Of a stretch of DNA of 64,000 nt, positions 17,304-26,770 are shown in pieces. Origin of the DNA: CAWBOV01 sp963790525 (GTDB lineage Bacteria; Actinomycetota; Actinomycetes; Mycobacteriales; Jatrophihabitantaceae). Both the position numbers and the translations under genes were made by a program. Location: the NCBI GenBank assembly GCA_963790525.1, contig CAWBOV010000003.1, positions 744,001 through 808,000 of the forward strand, read 5' to 3'. The notes beneath the pieces are model-generated. The model was given only the letters and a program-made list of their open reading frames with translations, made no database searches and was not told the origin of the DNA. Position 1 is the stretch's first letter, and each line of letters opens with the position of its first letter.

Positions 17304-18165
17304 GCAGTGCCCCGAGGGAGAAGACGACGAGCCACGCGACGCCGAGGCCCTGCAGCGTGCGGTCGCGCAGCACGATCCGTTCCGGCTCCTCGGCCCGTCC
17401 GGCGTCCACGTCGAGCAGGTAGCGCAGGATGGCGACCACGAACGGCGCGACCGAGATCGTCGACCACGGGAAGCCGTGATGACGGTCGCCGACCTCGAAG
17501 GCCCACAGGCAGTAGGCGGTCGTCGTGACACCGGCGGCGATGGCGATCACCATCCTCAGGAAGCTGGTGCTGTACTCGTCGAGGATGCGCCGCGAGCCGG
17601 CCGGGCGCCCCTGCAGATCGATCAATTCGGCCAGCCGCTTGCCGCACACCATCATCAGCGAGCCGAAACCGGCGACGATGAGGAACCAGCGCGACAGCGG
17701 CAGCCCCGTCGCCGGGCCGCCGGCGACCGCGCGCAGCAGGAACCCGGACGAGACCAGCGCGAACTCGAGCACCGCCTCGTGCTTGAGCCCCAGGCTGTAG
17801 GACAGGCTCACCGCGAGGTAGGCGAGCACGACCGCCCAGAGATAGGTACCCGGCGCGGCCGCGCAGAGGGCGAGCGATCCCAGCCCGAGGACGGCGCCGG
17901 TGGCCAGGGCCGTCCGCGCGGGCAGGTCGCCGCGGGCCACGGGGCGGCGGCACTTGGTCGGATGCGCGCGGTCGGCGTCCGCGTCGATCACGTCGTTGAC
18001 GCAGTAGACCGCGCTGGCGGCGAGGCAGAAGGCCACGAAGGCGATCAGCGTCCCGCGGAGGACGTGCAGGTCGGTGATCTCACCCGCCGCGAGAGGGGCC
18101 GCCGCGACGAGCACGTTCTTGGACCACTGGTGCGGACGCAGGGTCACGAGAACGGCGCGCAGCAC
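17296..18165 (-). CDS. ubiA: Decaprenyl-phosphate phosphoribosyltransferase (UbiA family)
   Basis: Membrane prenyltransferase-fold enzyme that joins phosphoribose from PRPP to decaprenyl phosphate, the committed step toward DPA. 289 residues with about nine helices, opening with the family's RPHQWSKNVLV. The first Asp-rich metal motif is NDVIDADADRAHPTK, followed by RRPVARGDLP. It heads a four-gene operon with dprE1, dprE2 and the flippase. The start ATG faces the divergent membrane-protein gene at 18204 across 38 bp, so the two promoters must overlap. Ordinary quinone-pathway UbiA enzymes are excluded by context and motif. Confidence 0.93.
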   Translation of the reverse strand: MLRAVLVTLRPHQWSKNVLVAAAPLAAGEITDLHVLRGTLIAFVAFCLAASAVYCVNDVIDADADRAHPTKCRRPVARGDLPARTALATGAVLGLGSLALCAAAPGTYLWAVVLAYLAVSLSYSLGLKHEAVLEFALVSSGFLLRAVAGGPATGLPLSRWFLIVAGFGSLMMVCGKRLAELIDLQGRPAGSRRILDEYSTSFLRMVIAIAAGVTTTAYCLWAFEVGDRHHGFPWSTISVAPFVVAILRYLLDVDAGRAEEPERIVLRDRTLQGLGVAWLVVFSLGALRG

Positions 18166-18203
18166 GGCCAGACGTTAGCCGATGTGGACTACGCTGCGCC
18201 GAA

Positions 18204-19955
18204 ATGGACGACGTGCGCGGTTCCGGGCCACGCCGCCCCTCCGCCGCCGGACTGCTGCCGGCGGCCGTCGTGGTGGCGGCCACCGTGGCGGTCCTGGCTC
18301 CCGCGCTCGCGCCCGGATACGTGCTGACCTACGACATGGTGTTCGTGCCACGCCTGCCCGTCACCGCCGACCTGTTCGGGCTGGGCAGCCAGACGCCGCG
18401 CGCCGTGCCGAGCGATCTGGTCGTGTCGGTGCTGTCGCACGCGGTGCCCGGCCAGGCGGTGCAGAAGGTGATCCTGCTGGCGCTGCTCCTTGCGGCGGGG
18501 ACGGGCGCGGCCCGCCTCCTGCACACGTCTCCCGTCGGGCGCGCCGCGGCGGGGCTGGCCTACCTGTGGTCGCCCTTCCTCGGCGAGCACCTGCTGCTCG
18601 GGCAGTGGGCGGTGCTCGTCGGCTACGCGACGCTGCCGTGGATCGTCTCGGCCGCGGACTCGGTGCGCCACGGGCGGGCCGGTGCCTGGCCCCGGCTGCT
18701 GCTCGTCCTCGGGATCTGCTCGTGCGGCGGCGCTCCGGCGTGGACCGTGGCGCTGCTGTCCGCCGTGCTCGTGGCCGGCTGGCCCCGCGCCGGCGAGCCA
18801 CCCGCGCATGCGATTCGCCGGGTGCTCGGTGTCCTCGGTGCGCTCACCTGCTACGCCCTGCCGTGGGCGGTCCCATCGCTCCTGCGCCCGGGTGGGACGG
18901 TCGCGGACATCGCGGGAGCGGCTGTCTTCTCGGCACGCGCGGACACGCACATGGGCGTCGTCGGAAGCCTGCTCACCGGCGGCGGCATCTGGAACTCCGC
19001 CGCGACGCCCCCCGGCCGCGCCGCGATCGCGTACAGCATCGGCGTGCTCCTGCTGCTCGCGCTCGTGGCGCGGGGACTCCCGCTCTGCCGTGGGTACGGC
19101 TGGTTCGCGCCGCTCGCGGTGAGTGCCGGCATCGGGCTGGCGCTCGCCCTCGCCACCGTCTGGTCTCCGTCGCGGACCGCCCTGGCCCACCTGCCCGGCG
19201 GCGCCCTGCTCCGCGACGGTGAGCGGCTGGCCGTGGTCTGGGTGCTGCTCGCCGCGCTGGCGTTCGGAGCCTGTGTCGGAGCCGTTCCCGCGCGGTGGGG
19301 CCCCGGGGTTCCCGCCGTGGTGGCGCTGCTGCCGGTCGTCCTGCTGCCCTCGCTGGCGTGGGGTGTCTCAGGGCGCCTGGTGCCGGTCCGGTACCCGCCG
19401 GACTACGCCGCGGTGAGCCGCATCGTCGACCGCGACCCGCGACCCGGGGGCGTGCTGGTGCTGCCGTTCTCGGCCTACCGCCGCTACTCGTGGAACGGCG
19501 CGCGCGTGCAGCTGGATCCGCTGCCACGCTGGTTCGACCGCACCGTCGTCGCATCCTCGGACCTGCCCGTCGTCGTCGGGGGCCGGACGGTCGTGGTCGC
19601 CGGCGAGGACCGCCTCGCCGCCCGGCTCTCGGCGGCGGCCACGGGGTCGGCCCCGATGGCGCCCGCGCTCGCCGCCGCGGGCATCCGATGGGTGGTCGTC
19701 GACGCCCCGCAGGATCCGGCCACGCTGTCGGGACTGACGCGGGTCTACGCCGGATCCGTGCTCAGCCTGTACGACGTCGACGGGGTGGATCCCGCTCGCG
19801 CGGCGGACCCGGCGCGCGGCGACGCGCCACCTCGGGTGCCGGTCGTCATCGGCGATCTCCTGGCCCTCGCGGCGCTGCTCTCGGCGGCCTGCGTGGCAGG
19901 GTGCCGGACGGGTCGGCAGATGCTACTGTGCGGTAGGAATCGACCGGAGGGGTAA
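18204..19955 (+). CDS. Large integral membrane protein of the arabinan locus (GT-C-like, unassigned)
   Basis: 583 residues with at least 12 hydrophobic segments and a C-terminal extracytoplasmic part (about residues 395-540) before a last helix. The first external loop contains GYVLTYDMVFVPRLP, an Asp in the position where GT-C glycosyltransferases carry a catalytic acid. I recognise no precise family; proteins of this size sit beside aftD in other arabinogalactan-producing actinobacteria (for example the Rv0226c-like membrane proteins, from memory). A TACGCT element about 9 nt before the ATG suggests a leaderless transcript. The 42-residue DUF2613-like gene follows after 2 nt. Confidence 0.75.
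   Translation: MDDVRGSGPRRPSAAGLLPAAVVVAATVAVLAPALAPGYVLTYDMVFVPRLPVTADLFGLGSQTPRAVPSDLVVSVLSHAVPGQAVQKVILLALLLAAGTGAARLLHTSPVGRAAAGLAYLWSPFLGEHLLLGQWAVLVGYATLPWIVSAADSVRHGRAGAWPRLLLVLGICSCGGAPAWTVALLSAVLVAGWPRAGEPPAHAIRRVLGVLGALTCYALPWAVPSLLRPGGTVADIAGAAVFSARADTHMGVVGSLLTGGGIWNSAATPPGRAAIAYSIGVLLLLALVARGLPLCRGYGWFAPLAVSAGIGLALALATVWSPSRTALAHLPGGALLRDGERLAVVWVLLAALAFGACVGAVPARWGPGVPAVVALLPVVLLPSLAWGVSGRLVPVRYPPDYAAVSRIVDRDPRPGGVLVLPFSAYRRYSWNGARVQLDPLPRWFDRTVVASSDLPVVVGGRTVVVAGEDRLAARLSAAATGSAPMAPALAAAGIRWVVVDAPQDPATLSGLTRVYAGSVLSLYDVDGVDPARAADPARGDAPPRVPVVIGDLLALAALLSAACVAGCRTGRQMLLCGRNRPEG
19924..19935 (+). promoter_or_regulatory. TACTGTGCGGTA motif before DUF2613-like gene
   Basis: TACTGTGCGGTA ends 22 nt before the ATG at 19958. 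An 11/12 match (TACTGTACGGTA, 21311-21322) lies upstream of aftD. TACTGT fits a -10 hexamer, so both may be promoters or a shared site. Confidence 0.35.
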
Positions 19956-19957
19956 CA

Positions 19958-20086
19958 ATGCGGATCGCGCTCACGGCTGTCATCGCAGTCGTCTTTGCCC
20001 TCCTCGCGAGCTTCGGCGTCTACCAGGCAGCGCAGCCCGCCGCCCAGCAGACCCAGGCGCCGATCTCCAACTACGGCTCCCGCTGA
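19958..20086 (+). CDS. Small secreted/membrane peptide, DUF2613-like
   Basis: A 42-residue protein that is easily missed. It starts MRIALTAVIAVVFALLAS with a single membrane helix or uncleaved signal, then VYQAAQPAAQQ and a C-terminus ending SNYGSR. A GGAGGGG ribosome site lies 7 nt upstream of the ATG. In M. tuberculosis a small DUF2613 protein (Rv0236A) is encoded next to aftD; this gene occupies the equivalent place and has the same design, including the Tyr-Gly end. The function is unknown, but conservation of position suggests an accessory subunit of arabinan synthesis. Confidence 0.7.
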   Translation: MRIALTAVIAVVFALLASFGVYQAAQPAAQQTQAPISNYGSR

Positions 20087-20119
20087 CCGTCCCGGTCCCT
20101 CGCCTCGGGCCGGCCCTCG

Positions 20120-21277
20120 CTAGCGGCGCTGCGCGCTGAGTTCCGCGCCGGTCACCGCCCGCTCGACCGCACCCGCCACACCGTCCACGGTCGCGTCCCA
20201 GCTGTACCCCTGGGCGTAGGCCGCCGCGGCGCGCCCCAGCCGCGTCCGCAGCTCGGCGTCGGCGAGCAGCGAGCGGGTCGCAGCCACGAAGTCGGCGACG
20301 TCGTCGTGACGAGCGAGCAGCCCGGTCTGGCCGTCGACGATCGACTCGCTGAGGCCACCGGCGCCGTGGAAGGCCACGCTCGGTGTCGCGTGCGAGCCCG
20401 CCTCGACCACGACGAGCCCCCAGCCCTCCTTGAGCGAGGGCACCAGCGACACCCAGCTCTGCCCGTAGAGGTCGTGCCGTTCCGCCTCGCTGACGAAACC
20501 GGTGAAGCGGACGTGGTCGTGGACGCCGTGGTCGCGGCAGTAGGCGCGCAGGTGCGGCTCCCACCAGCCGCGCCCGGCGATGGTGAGGGTGAGGTCGGGG
20601 AACTCCGGGCGCAGCGCGACGAGGGTGTCGATCGCCAGCTCGATGCGCTTGTGCGGCACGAGCCTGCCGAGCACCAGCAGCGACGGCAGGACGGACCGGA
20701 TGACGGGCACAGCGGGCGCCGGTGTGGTGCCGTTGTGGACGATCTCGACGTCGCCCCCGCGCACCCCGAGCTCGATCAGCTCGCTGCGGGTCACGGTGGA
20801 CACGGCGATGTAGCGGGCGCCGCGGTTGACCCGGGGCGCCAGGCGGGACTCGACCCACCAGCCGATCCGTGCCAGCCGGGGTCCCATGACGACGTGCCAC
20901 TGCTCGCGGTGGACGTGATGGACCAGCACGACGACCGGCACGCGGGCCCACAGGGTGGCGAGGAAGGGGACGCCGTTCTGCACCTCGACGACGGCCTCGG
21001 GGGTGCCGAGCCTGCCGGTCCGGTAGGCCAGGACCGCCCGCAGGTACACGCTGAAGCGACCGCCGCGCCGCACGACCCGCACTCCGCTCGGGCGCGTCTC
21101 CTCGGCCCGCGAGCCCGGGTAGCGCGCGGTGAAGACGGTGACCTGTACGCCGCGTCGGGCCAGCCCGTCGGCGACGCGCTCGACGTACAGCTCGGACCCG
21201 CCGCCCTCGGGATGGCTGGTGTCGCGCCAGTTCAGGATGAGAACCGACGCGGGAGACGTGCCTGACCTGCCTGTCAC
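20120..21277 (-). CDS. GT4 family glycosyltransferase
   Basis: Cytoplasmic GT-B retaining glycosyltransferase, 385 residues. The N-terminal domain shows NWRDTSHPEGGGSELYVERV, the acceptor-side glycine loop; the C-terminal donor domain has GRGWWEPHLRAY, VRFTGFVSEAERHDLYGQS and the E-x7-E motif in KEGWGLVVVEAG. I chose the GTG at 21277 because a GGGGGGAACGGA ribosome-like stretch precedes it; the open frame extends further but overlaps the aftD start. It is divergent from aftD across 94 bp. It probably adds a nucleotide-sugar residue to an envelope lipid or glycan; acceptor and sugar are not readable from sequence. Confidence 0.85.
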   Translation of the reverse strand: MTGRSGTSPASVLILNWRDTSHPEGGGSELYVERVADGLARRGVQVTVFTARYPGSRAEETRPSGVRVVRRGGRFSVYLRAVLAYRTGRLGTPEAVVEVQNGVPFLATLWARVPVVVLVHHVHREQWHVVMGPRLARIGWWVESRLAPRVNRGARYIAVSTVTRSELIELGVRGGDVEIVHNGTTPAPAVPVIRSVLPSLLVLGRLVPHKRIELAIDTLVALRPEFPDLTLTIAGRGWWEPHLRAYCRDHGVHDHVRFTGFVSEAERHDLYGQSWVSLVPSLKEGWGLVVVEAGSHATPSVAFHGAGGLSESIVDGQTGLLARHDDVADFVAATRSLLADAELRTRLGRAAAAYAQGYSWDATVDGVAGAVERAVTGAELSAQRR

Positions 21278-21310
21278 CGAGCTCCGTTCCCCCCGAGATC
21301 GCCGAAAAGT

Positions 21311-21327
21311 TACTGTACGGTAAACCG
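21311..21327 (+). promoter_or_regulatory. aftD upstream motif and inverted repeat
   Basis: TACTGTACGGTA (21311-21322) overlaps the inverted repeat ACGGTAAACCGT ending at 21327, in the gap between the divergent GT4 and aftD genes. The motif is shared with 19924-19935. It is a plausible promoter or operator. Confidence 0.4.
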
Positions 21328-21371
21328 TCCTCCGCCGGTCTGCACCGGTTGTGCCAAGTCCAGGGTGGCCC

Positions 21372-24300
21372 ATGTCCTCGCTCGCAACCGGCACCGCTGC
21401 CGCGCGCACGGGTGCGCGCCCGGCCGGCCCGGGGGAGCGCTCGGCCGAGTCGGTGTGGCGGATCCGGCACGCCGCCGTCTGCGTGCTGCTGGCGGCGTTC
21501 GTCTTCAACTCCGATGCGGGGCGCATCTCGGTCGACACCAAGCTGGACCTGACGGCGAACCCGCTCGCCTTCATGGCGCGCGCGCTGCACCTGTGGGACC
21601 CGCAGGGCTTCGCGGGCCAGGTCCAGAACCAGGCCTACGGCTACCTGTTCCCGATGGGGCCCTTCTTCGCGCTGGGCAAGGCGGTGCAGCTGCCCGACTG
21701 GGCCATCCAGCGGCTGTGGTGGACGGTGCTGCTCTGCGTCGCGTTCCTCGGCGTCAGCACGCTCGCCCGGCGGCTCGGCATCGGCTCCCCGCCGGCCCAG
21801 CTCATCGGCGGCGTGGCCTACGCCCTGTCGCCGCACATCCTCACCGTCCTCGGCGCGGTGTCGGCGGAGGCGCTGCCGATGTCGCTGGCACCGTGGGTGC
21901 TGGTCCCGCTCGTCACCGCCGCCGAGCGCGGATCGCCACGGCGCGCGGCGATGCTGTCGGGTCTGGCCGTGCTGTGCATGGGAGCGATCAACGCGGCGCT
22001 GGTGTTCACGGCGCTGGTCCCTGCCGCGCTGTGGCTGCTCACCCGCCGGCCGGGACCACGGATGTGGCGCCTGACCGGTGCCTGGGTGCTCGCGGTCCTG
22101 CTCGCGACACTGTGGTGGGTGGTGCCGCTGCTCCTGCTCGGCAGGTACAGCCCGCCCTTCCTGGACTACATCGAGTCCTCCGCCACGACGACGAGCACAA
22201 CGTCGCTGGTGGAGTCGCTCCGCGGGACGTCGGACTGGGTCGCCTACCTGCCCAGTCAGGGCTGGCAGGCGGGGTTCCGGTTGCTGACGCAGCCCGTCCT
22301 GATCTTCAACACCGCGGTCGTCACGGCGCTCGGTCTGCTCGGGCTCTGCCTGCGCAGGCTGCCCCACCGCGCGTGGCTGGTGTCCATGCTCCTGGTGGGC
22401 GTGGTGTGCCTGACGTTCGGCTACCACGCCTCGGTGCAGGGCCCGTTCGCCGGTTCCGCCCGCACCCTGCTCGACGGTGCGCTCGCGCCGATCCGCAACG
22501 TCCACAAGTTCGACGTGGTGATCCGTCTGCCGCTGGCGCTCGGCCTCTGCCACGTGATCGGCAGGGTGCGCTGGGGCGTCACCCGCAGCGAGCGGCGCAT
22601 CGGCCGCGGCGATCGTCGTACTCGTCTGCGCGGCTGCAGTCGCCGGGGCCACGACGCCTGCTGCTCGCGCTGCGCCTCGCGCCGTCCGGGACCTATACCG
22701 CGATACCGAGCTACTGGAACCAGACCGCCGACTGGCTGGGTGCGCAGGATCCTCGCAGCGCTCGCTGGTCATCCCGGGCTCGCGCTTCGGCCAGTACTAC
22801 TGGGGCACCACCTCGGACGAACCGATGCAGCCGCTCGCGCAGTCGGAGTGGGACGTGCGCGATGCCGTCCCGCTCACCGACGCGGGGCACGTGCGCATGC
22901 TCGACGCGGTGGACCAGCGTCTGGACTCCGGCGTCCCCTCCGCCGGGCTCGCGGCCTACCTGGAGCGCAACGGGATCCGGTTCCTGATCATGCGCAACGA
23001 CCTCGACTACGGCGCCTCGGACACGACCCGCCCGATCATCGCCCACGAGGTGCTGTCCGGGTCGCCCGGGCTGACGTTGGTCAAGACCTTCGGGCCGCCC
23101 GTCGGCGGAGGGGGTACCGCCCAGATCCAGCTCGACCAGGAGCTGCAGCGCCAGTACCCGGCCGTCGAGGTGTACCAGGTCGCAGGCCCCGCTGAGAACC
23201 GCGTCGCCACCGCCACCGTTGCGTCGACCGTGCAGGTCAGCGGCGGGCCGGAGGGCCTGCTGCCGCTCACCGACGACGCCGTCCTCGGCGACGCCACGAC
23301 CGTGCTCACCGGTGACCTGCCCGCCGGGTACCACGCGGGCTCGACGGTCCTCACCGACAGCCTCCGCCGCCGGGAGGTGAACTACGGCGCCAACCCGCTG
23401 AGCACCTCGGCGACGCTGTCCCTCGCCGACCCGCTGCGCCTGGCGAACAAGGCCCGCGACTTCCTGCCGTTCCCCGGCAACCAGCACGAGAGCATCGCCG
23501 AACTCCGGGGTGCCCTGCAGGTCTCGGCGTCGTCCTCGGCGTCGGACCCGAACGCCTGCGGTGGCTCGGTTCCTGCCGACCAGCCGTTCTCCGCCTTCGA
23601 CTCGGACCCGTCCACGGCCTGGCGGACCGATCCGATCACCCCGCCGGTCGGGCAGTGGCTGCAGATCGACTTCGAGAAGCCCACGCCGGTCTCGCACGCC
23701 CGGTGCGGTTCGCGCCCGGCTCGGCGATCACCAGCGTGCAGACGCGTACCGACAACGGCACTGCCACCACCGCGGTCACCGGTTCGGGTGCGGTGGAGCT
23801 CCAGGTCGCCGCCGGGACGACCCGGTCACTGCGGCTCATCGTGACCGGGGTGGCCGCCACCGAGGGCAACACCCATCAGATCGGCGTCGCCGAGCTGTCG
23901 GTGCCGGGTGTCTCGGTGCAGCGCACCATCGCGCTGCCGACGGACCTCGCGGCGGGCACGGCGGTATCGGCGATCGATCTCAGCGTCCCTGCCGACGCCC
24001 GCAACGGTTGCATCTCGTCGGGTCACGGCCGGTCTGCGCCGTCGGCATCGCGGAACAGGGCGAGGAGAGCGCGGGCCTGGACCGGACGGTGACGCTGCCC
24101 TCGACGGGGACGTACGCGCTGGCGGCGACGGCCTCTCCCCGCGCGGGCGCCGCGCTGGACCGCCTCATCGCGGCGTACGCCAAGGACACGGTGACAGCGA
24201 CCGCGACATCCCGGGCCGTCGCCGACCCGCTGGCCGGCCCGCAGACCGCGGTCGACGGCGACCCCGACACCGGCTGGATCTCCAGCTCCACCGACCCCGA

Positions 24301-25610
24301 TCCGTCGCTCACCCTGCGCTGGTCGGCGCCGCGCCGGGTGTCCTCGCTGAAGATCACCATGTCCGACGAGCTCGCCGCCACTCGGCCCGACACGGTCACG
24401 ATCACCTCTCCGGCGGGCACGCGGACTGCGGCCATCGGAGCCGGCGGAACGGTCACGTTCGCGCCGCTCAGCACGAACCGGCTCACCCTGGCGCTGTCCA
24501 GCAGCACCGGGTTGCGCATCAGCTACGACCCCGTGTCGCGCACCTTCTCCCGCATGGGGATCGGCGTCGACGAGATCACCGTCCCCGGTCTGGCGGTGAC
24601 CACGCGGGCAGCGACCGACGCGACCCCGGTCACCCTCGCGTGCGGCGCCACTCCCGACGTGGTCGTCGACGGCCGATACCTATCGCACCCGGGCGGACAC
24701 CACGGTCGGCGCGCTGCGGGATCTGACACCGCTGCCGCTGACGGTCTGCGCCTCGCCGATCGTGCGGTGGGATGCCGGCGTCCACCGGGTCCGGGCGATG
24801 AGCACGGCCGCGTGGACGGTCACCGGGGCGACGCTGCGCCAGCCCCTGGCCCCAGCGGCGAGCAGCGTGTCCGTCGCCGCCACGGTGGGCACGTGGGGGT
24901 CGGTGAGCCGCACCGTGCACGTCGCCGATCGGACGCAGCCGACGCTGCTCGTCGTGCGCGAGAACGCCAACATCGGCTGGCGCGCGACACTGAACGGCCA
25001 CGCCCTGGCGACGGTCACGGTGGACGGGTGGCAGCAGGGCTACATCATGCCCGCGGGCGCGGCCGGGACCGTCCGGCTGACCTTCACGCCGGACCGTACC
25101 TACCGCGCTGCGCTGCTCGTCGGGCTGCTGGCGGTGTTCGTCCTCATCGGCGCGTGCTTCTCGCCGGTGCGCCGCCGCTACCGCCTCGAGCCCGCGCGGG
25201 CATGGACCGGCACGGCGGTGCTGGGCGCGCTGGCCCTGTTCGTGATCGCCGGTGGCGTCGGGGTGATCGTCTGGCTCGGGGTGGGCGTCGTCGCGCTAGC
25301 CCTGCGCGGGCGCGCCCGCCGGAAGGGGGACGCGCGGCCGGCGGTACTCGCCGTTCTGGCCGGTGGCGCCTACCTGGTCGCCGGCTCCGTGCTGGCCGTG
25401 CACCACTGGAACAGCGCGAACTACGCCGCCCCGGATGCCCTGCTGCAGGTGCTGTGCCTGATCGCGCTCGCCGCGACGTCGCTGGCCGGGCTCGTGCAGC
25501 GCCCGCTCAGCGTGCGGGCGGGGCGATCGGAGCAGCTGCCGGCGCCGGTTCCGTCCGCCCCCGGCGCGCCACCACGAGGCGCCGCAGCGACATCGCCGGA
25601 ACCTCGATGA
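21372..25610 (+). CDS. aftD: Alpha-(1->3)-arabinofuranosyltransferase AftD (frame interrupted about six times)
   Basis: Very large membrane arabinosyltransferase using decaprenyl-phosphoryl-arabinose to build arabinan. The span of 4,239 nt would encode about 1,410 residues, matching the roughly 1,400 of M. tuberculosis AftD. The GT-C half is at the start (RISVDTKLDLTANPL, ALHLWDPQGFAGQVQNQAYG, about 11 helices). Carbohydrate-binding-like beta domains follow (WRTDPITPPVGQWLQIDFEK; DGDPDTGWISSST), then a C-terminal helix group after NIGWRATLNGHALATVTVDG. Homology moves between frames near 22590, 22690, 22750, 23700, 24030 and 24680. An essential gene with six breaks is more likely mis-sequenced than dead. 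Start ATG 21372. The last 104 bp overlap the converging acyltransferase gene. Confidence 0.85.
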
Positions 25611-26770
25611 AGCGGAACGTCACCGACGACACCGCGACGCTGGCGGCCGCCGTCAGGACGAACACCACGACCATGCTGCCGCTGAACTCGCGGTAGCCGA
25701 GCAGGTTCATGACGCCCTGCAGGATCACCAGGTGCAGCAGGAAGACGCTGTAGGAGATCTCGCCCAGCCAGCGCATCGGGCGGTTGGCGAAGGCGATCGC
25801 AGCCCACCGCCGCGACCCGAAGACCGCCGGCCACACCAGGAACACGGCCATCGCCACGTAGAGCAGGTTGCGGGTGATGGCCTCGGACGTGTCGATGATG
25901 CCGCCGGCCACCGGTCCTGCGAGCGGTGTCGCGGCGAGCACGAACAGGCCCGCGGCGATGAGCCAGGCACGAGCCCGGGCTGGAGCCGAGCTGGTCGGCG
26001 AATCCCCACCAGCGGTGGCGCGCCCCCGCCGGCCGGCAGGTGAGCTCCACGTCGACGACGGCCATCGCCATCCCGCCGGCGAACCAGCTGAGGAATCCCG
26101 GCAGCCAGAAGTTCGCCGACGTGAACACCGACCATCCCTCGGCATGGCTCCACACGTACCAGAGCTCCGTCGCCACGACCAGCAGCCCGCACCCCACCAG
26201 CAGGGCCACCGGGCTCCAGCCGAACCGCCGGCACCACCAGACCGCGAGCAGGCCGAAGACGGGCAGGACGAGGTAGAACGCGCCCTCCGTGCAGAGGCTC
26301 CACGTCTGAGTCAGGCCACCGCGGATCCATCCCAGGTGGTAGATCTGCACGAGCGTGAGGTGCCTGAGCCAGTCCAGCGCCGACGCATCGCGATCGGCGC
26401 GCAGGGTCAGCAGGGCCAGCGGGACGGTGAGCCAGTACACCGGCAGGATCCGCAGGGCGCGGCGCCAGAAGTAGACGCGCAGGTCCGGCGCCGGCCGGCC
26501 GGTCGCCGCGGCGACGAGCCAGGCGCGGGAGAGCAGGAACCCCGACAGGACGAAGAAGACGGCGACGCCCGAGTCCAGGCGCGCCAGCATCCCCGAGCCG
26601 GCACCGTGGCCGTAGCGGCCCGTCCAGAACGCGGCGTGCGTGCCCACGACCATCGCGACGGCGAGCGCGCGCAGCCCGTCCAGTGCGGGGAACGCCGAGT
26701 GGTCCGGCGCGGATCGCCCCCGGGTGACCGGAACACCGACCAGCTCCCTCGGCTGCTCGACAGTCGTCAC
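25507..26770 (-). CDS. Acyltransferase 3 family membrane protein (frame interrupted near 25985)
   Basis: Integral membrane O-acyltransferase, about 420 residues. The N-terminal AFPALDGLRALAVAMVV and the active-site-type GVAVFFVLSGFLLSRAW are hallmarks of the family, followed by FWRRALRILPVYWL. Homology runs in one frame to GGMAMAVVDVELTC and GFADQLGSSPG, then continues in another (WLIAAGLFVLAATPLAGPV to VVARRGRTEPA), so a one-base indel near 25985 is inferred. The GTG at 26770 overlaps the upstream membrane protein's stop (GTGA). Such enzymes add acetyl, succinyl or longer acyl groups to envelope glycans; an Rv0228-like acyltransferase lies in the corresponding M. tuberculosis locus (from memory). 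Confidence 0.82.
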
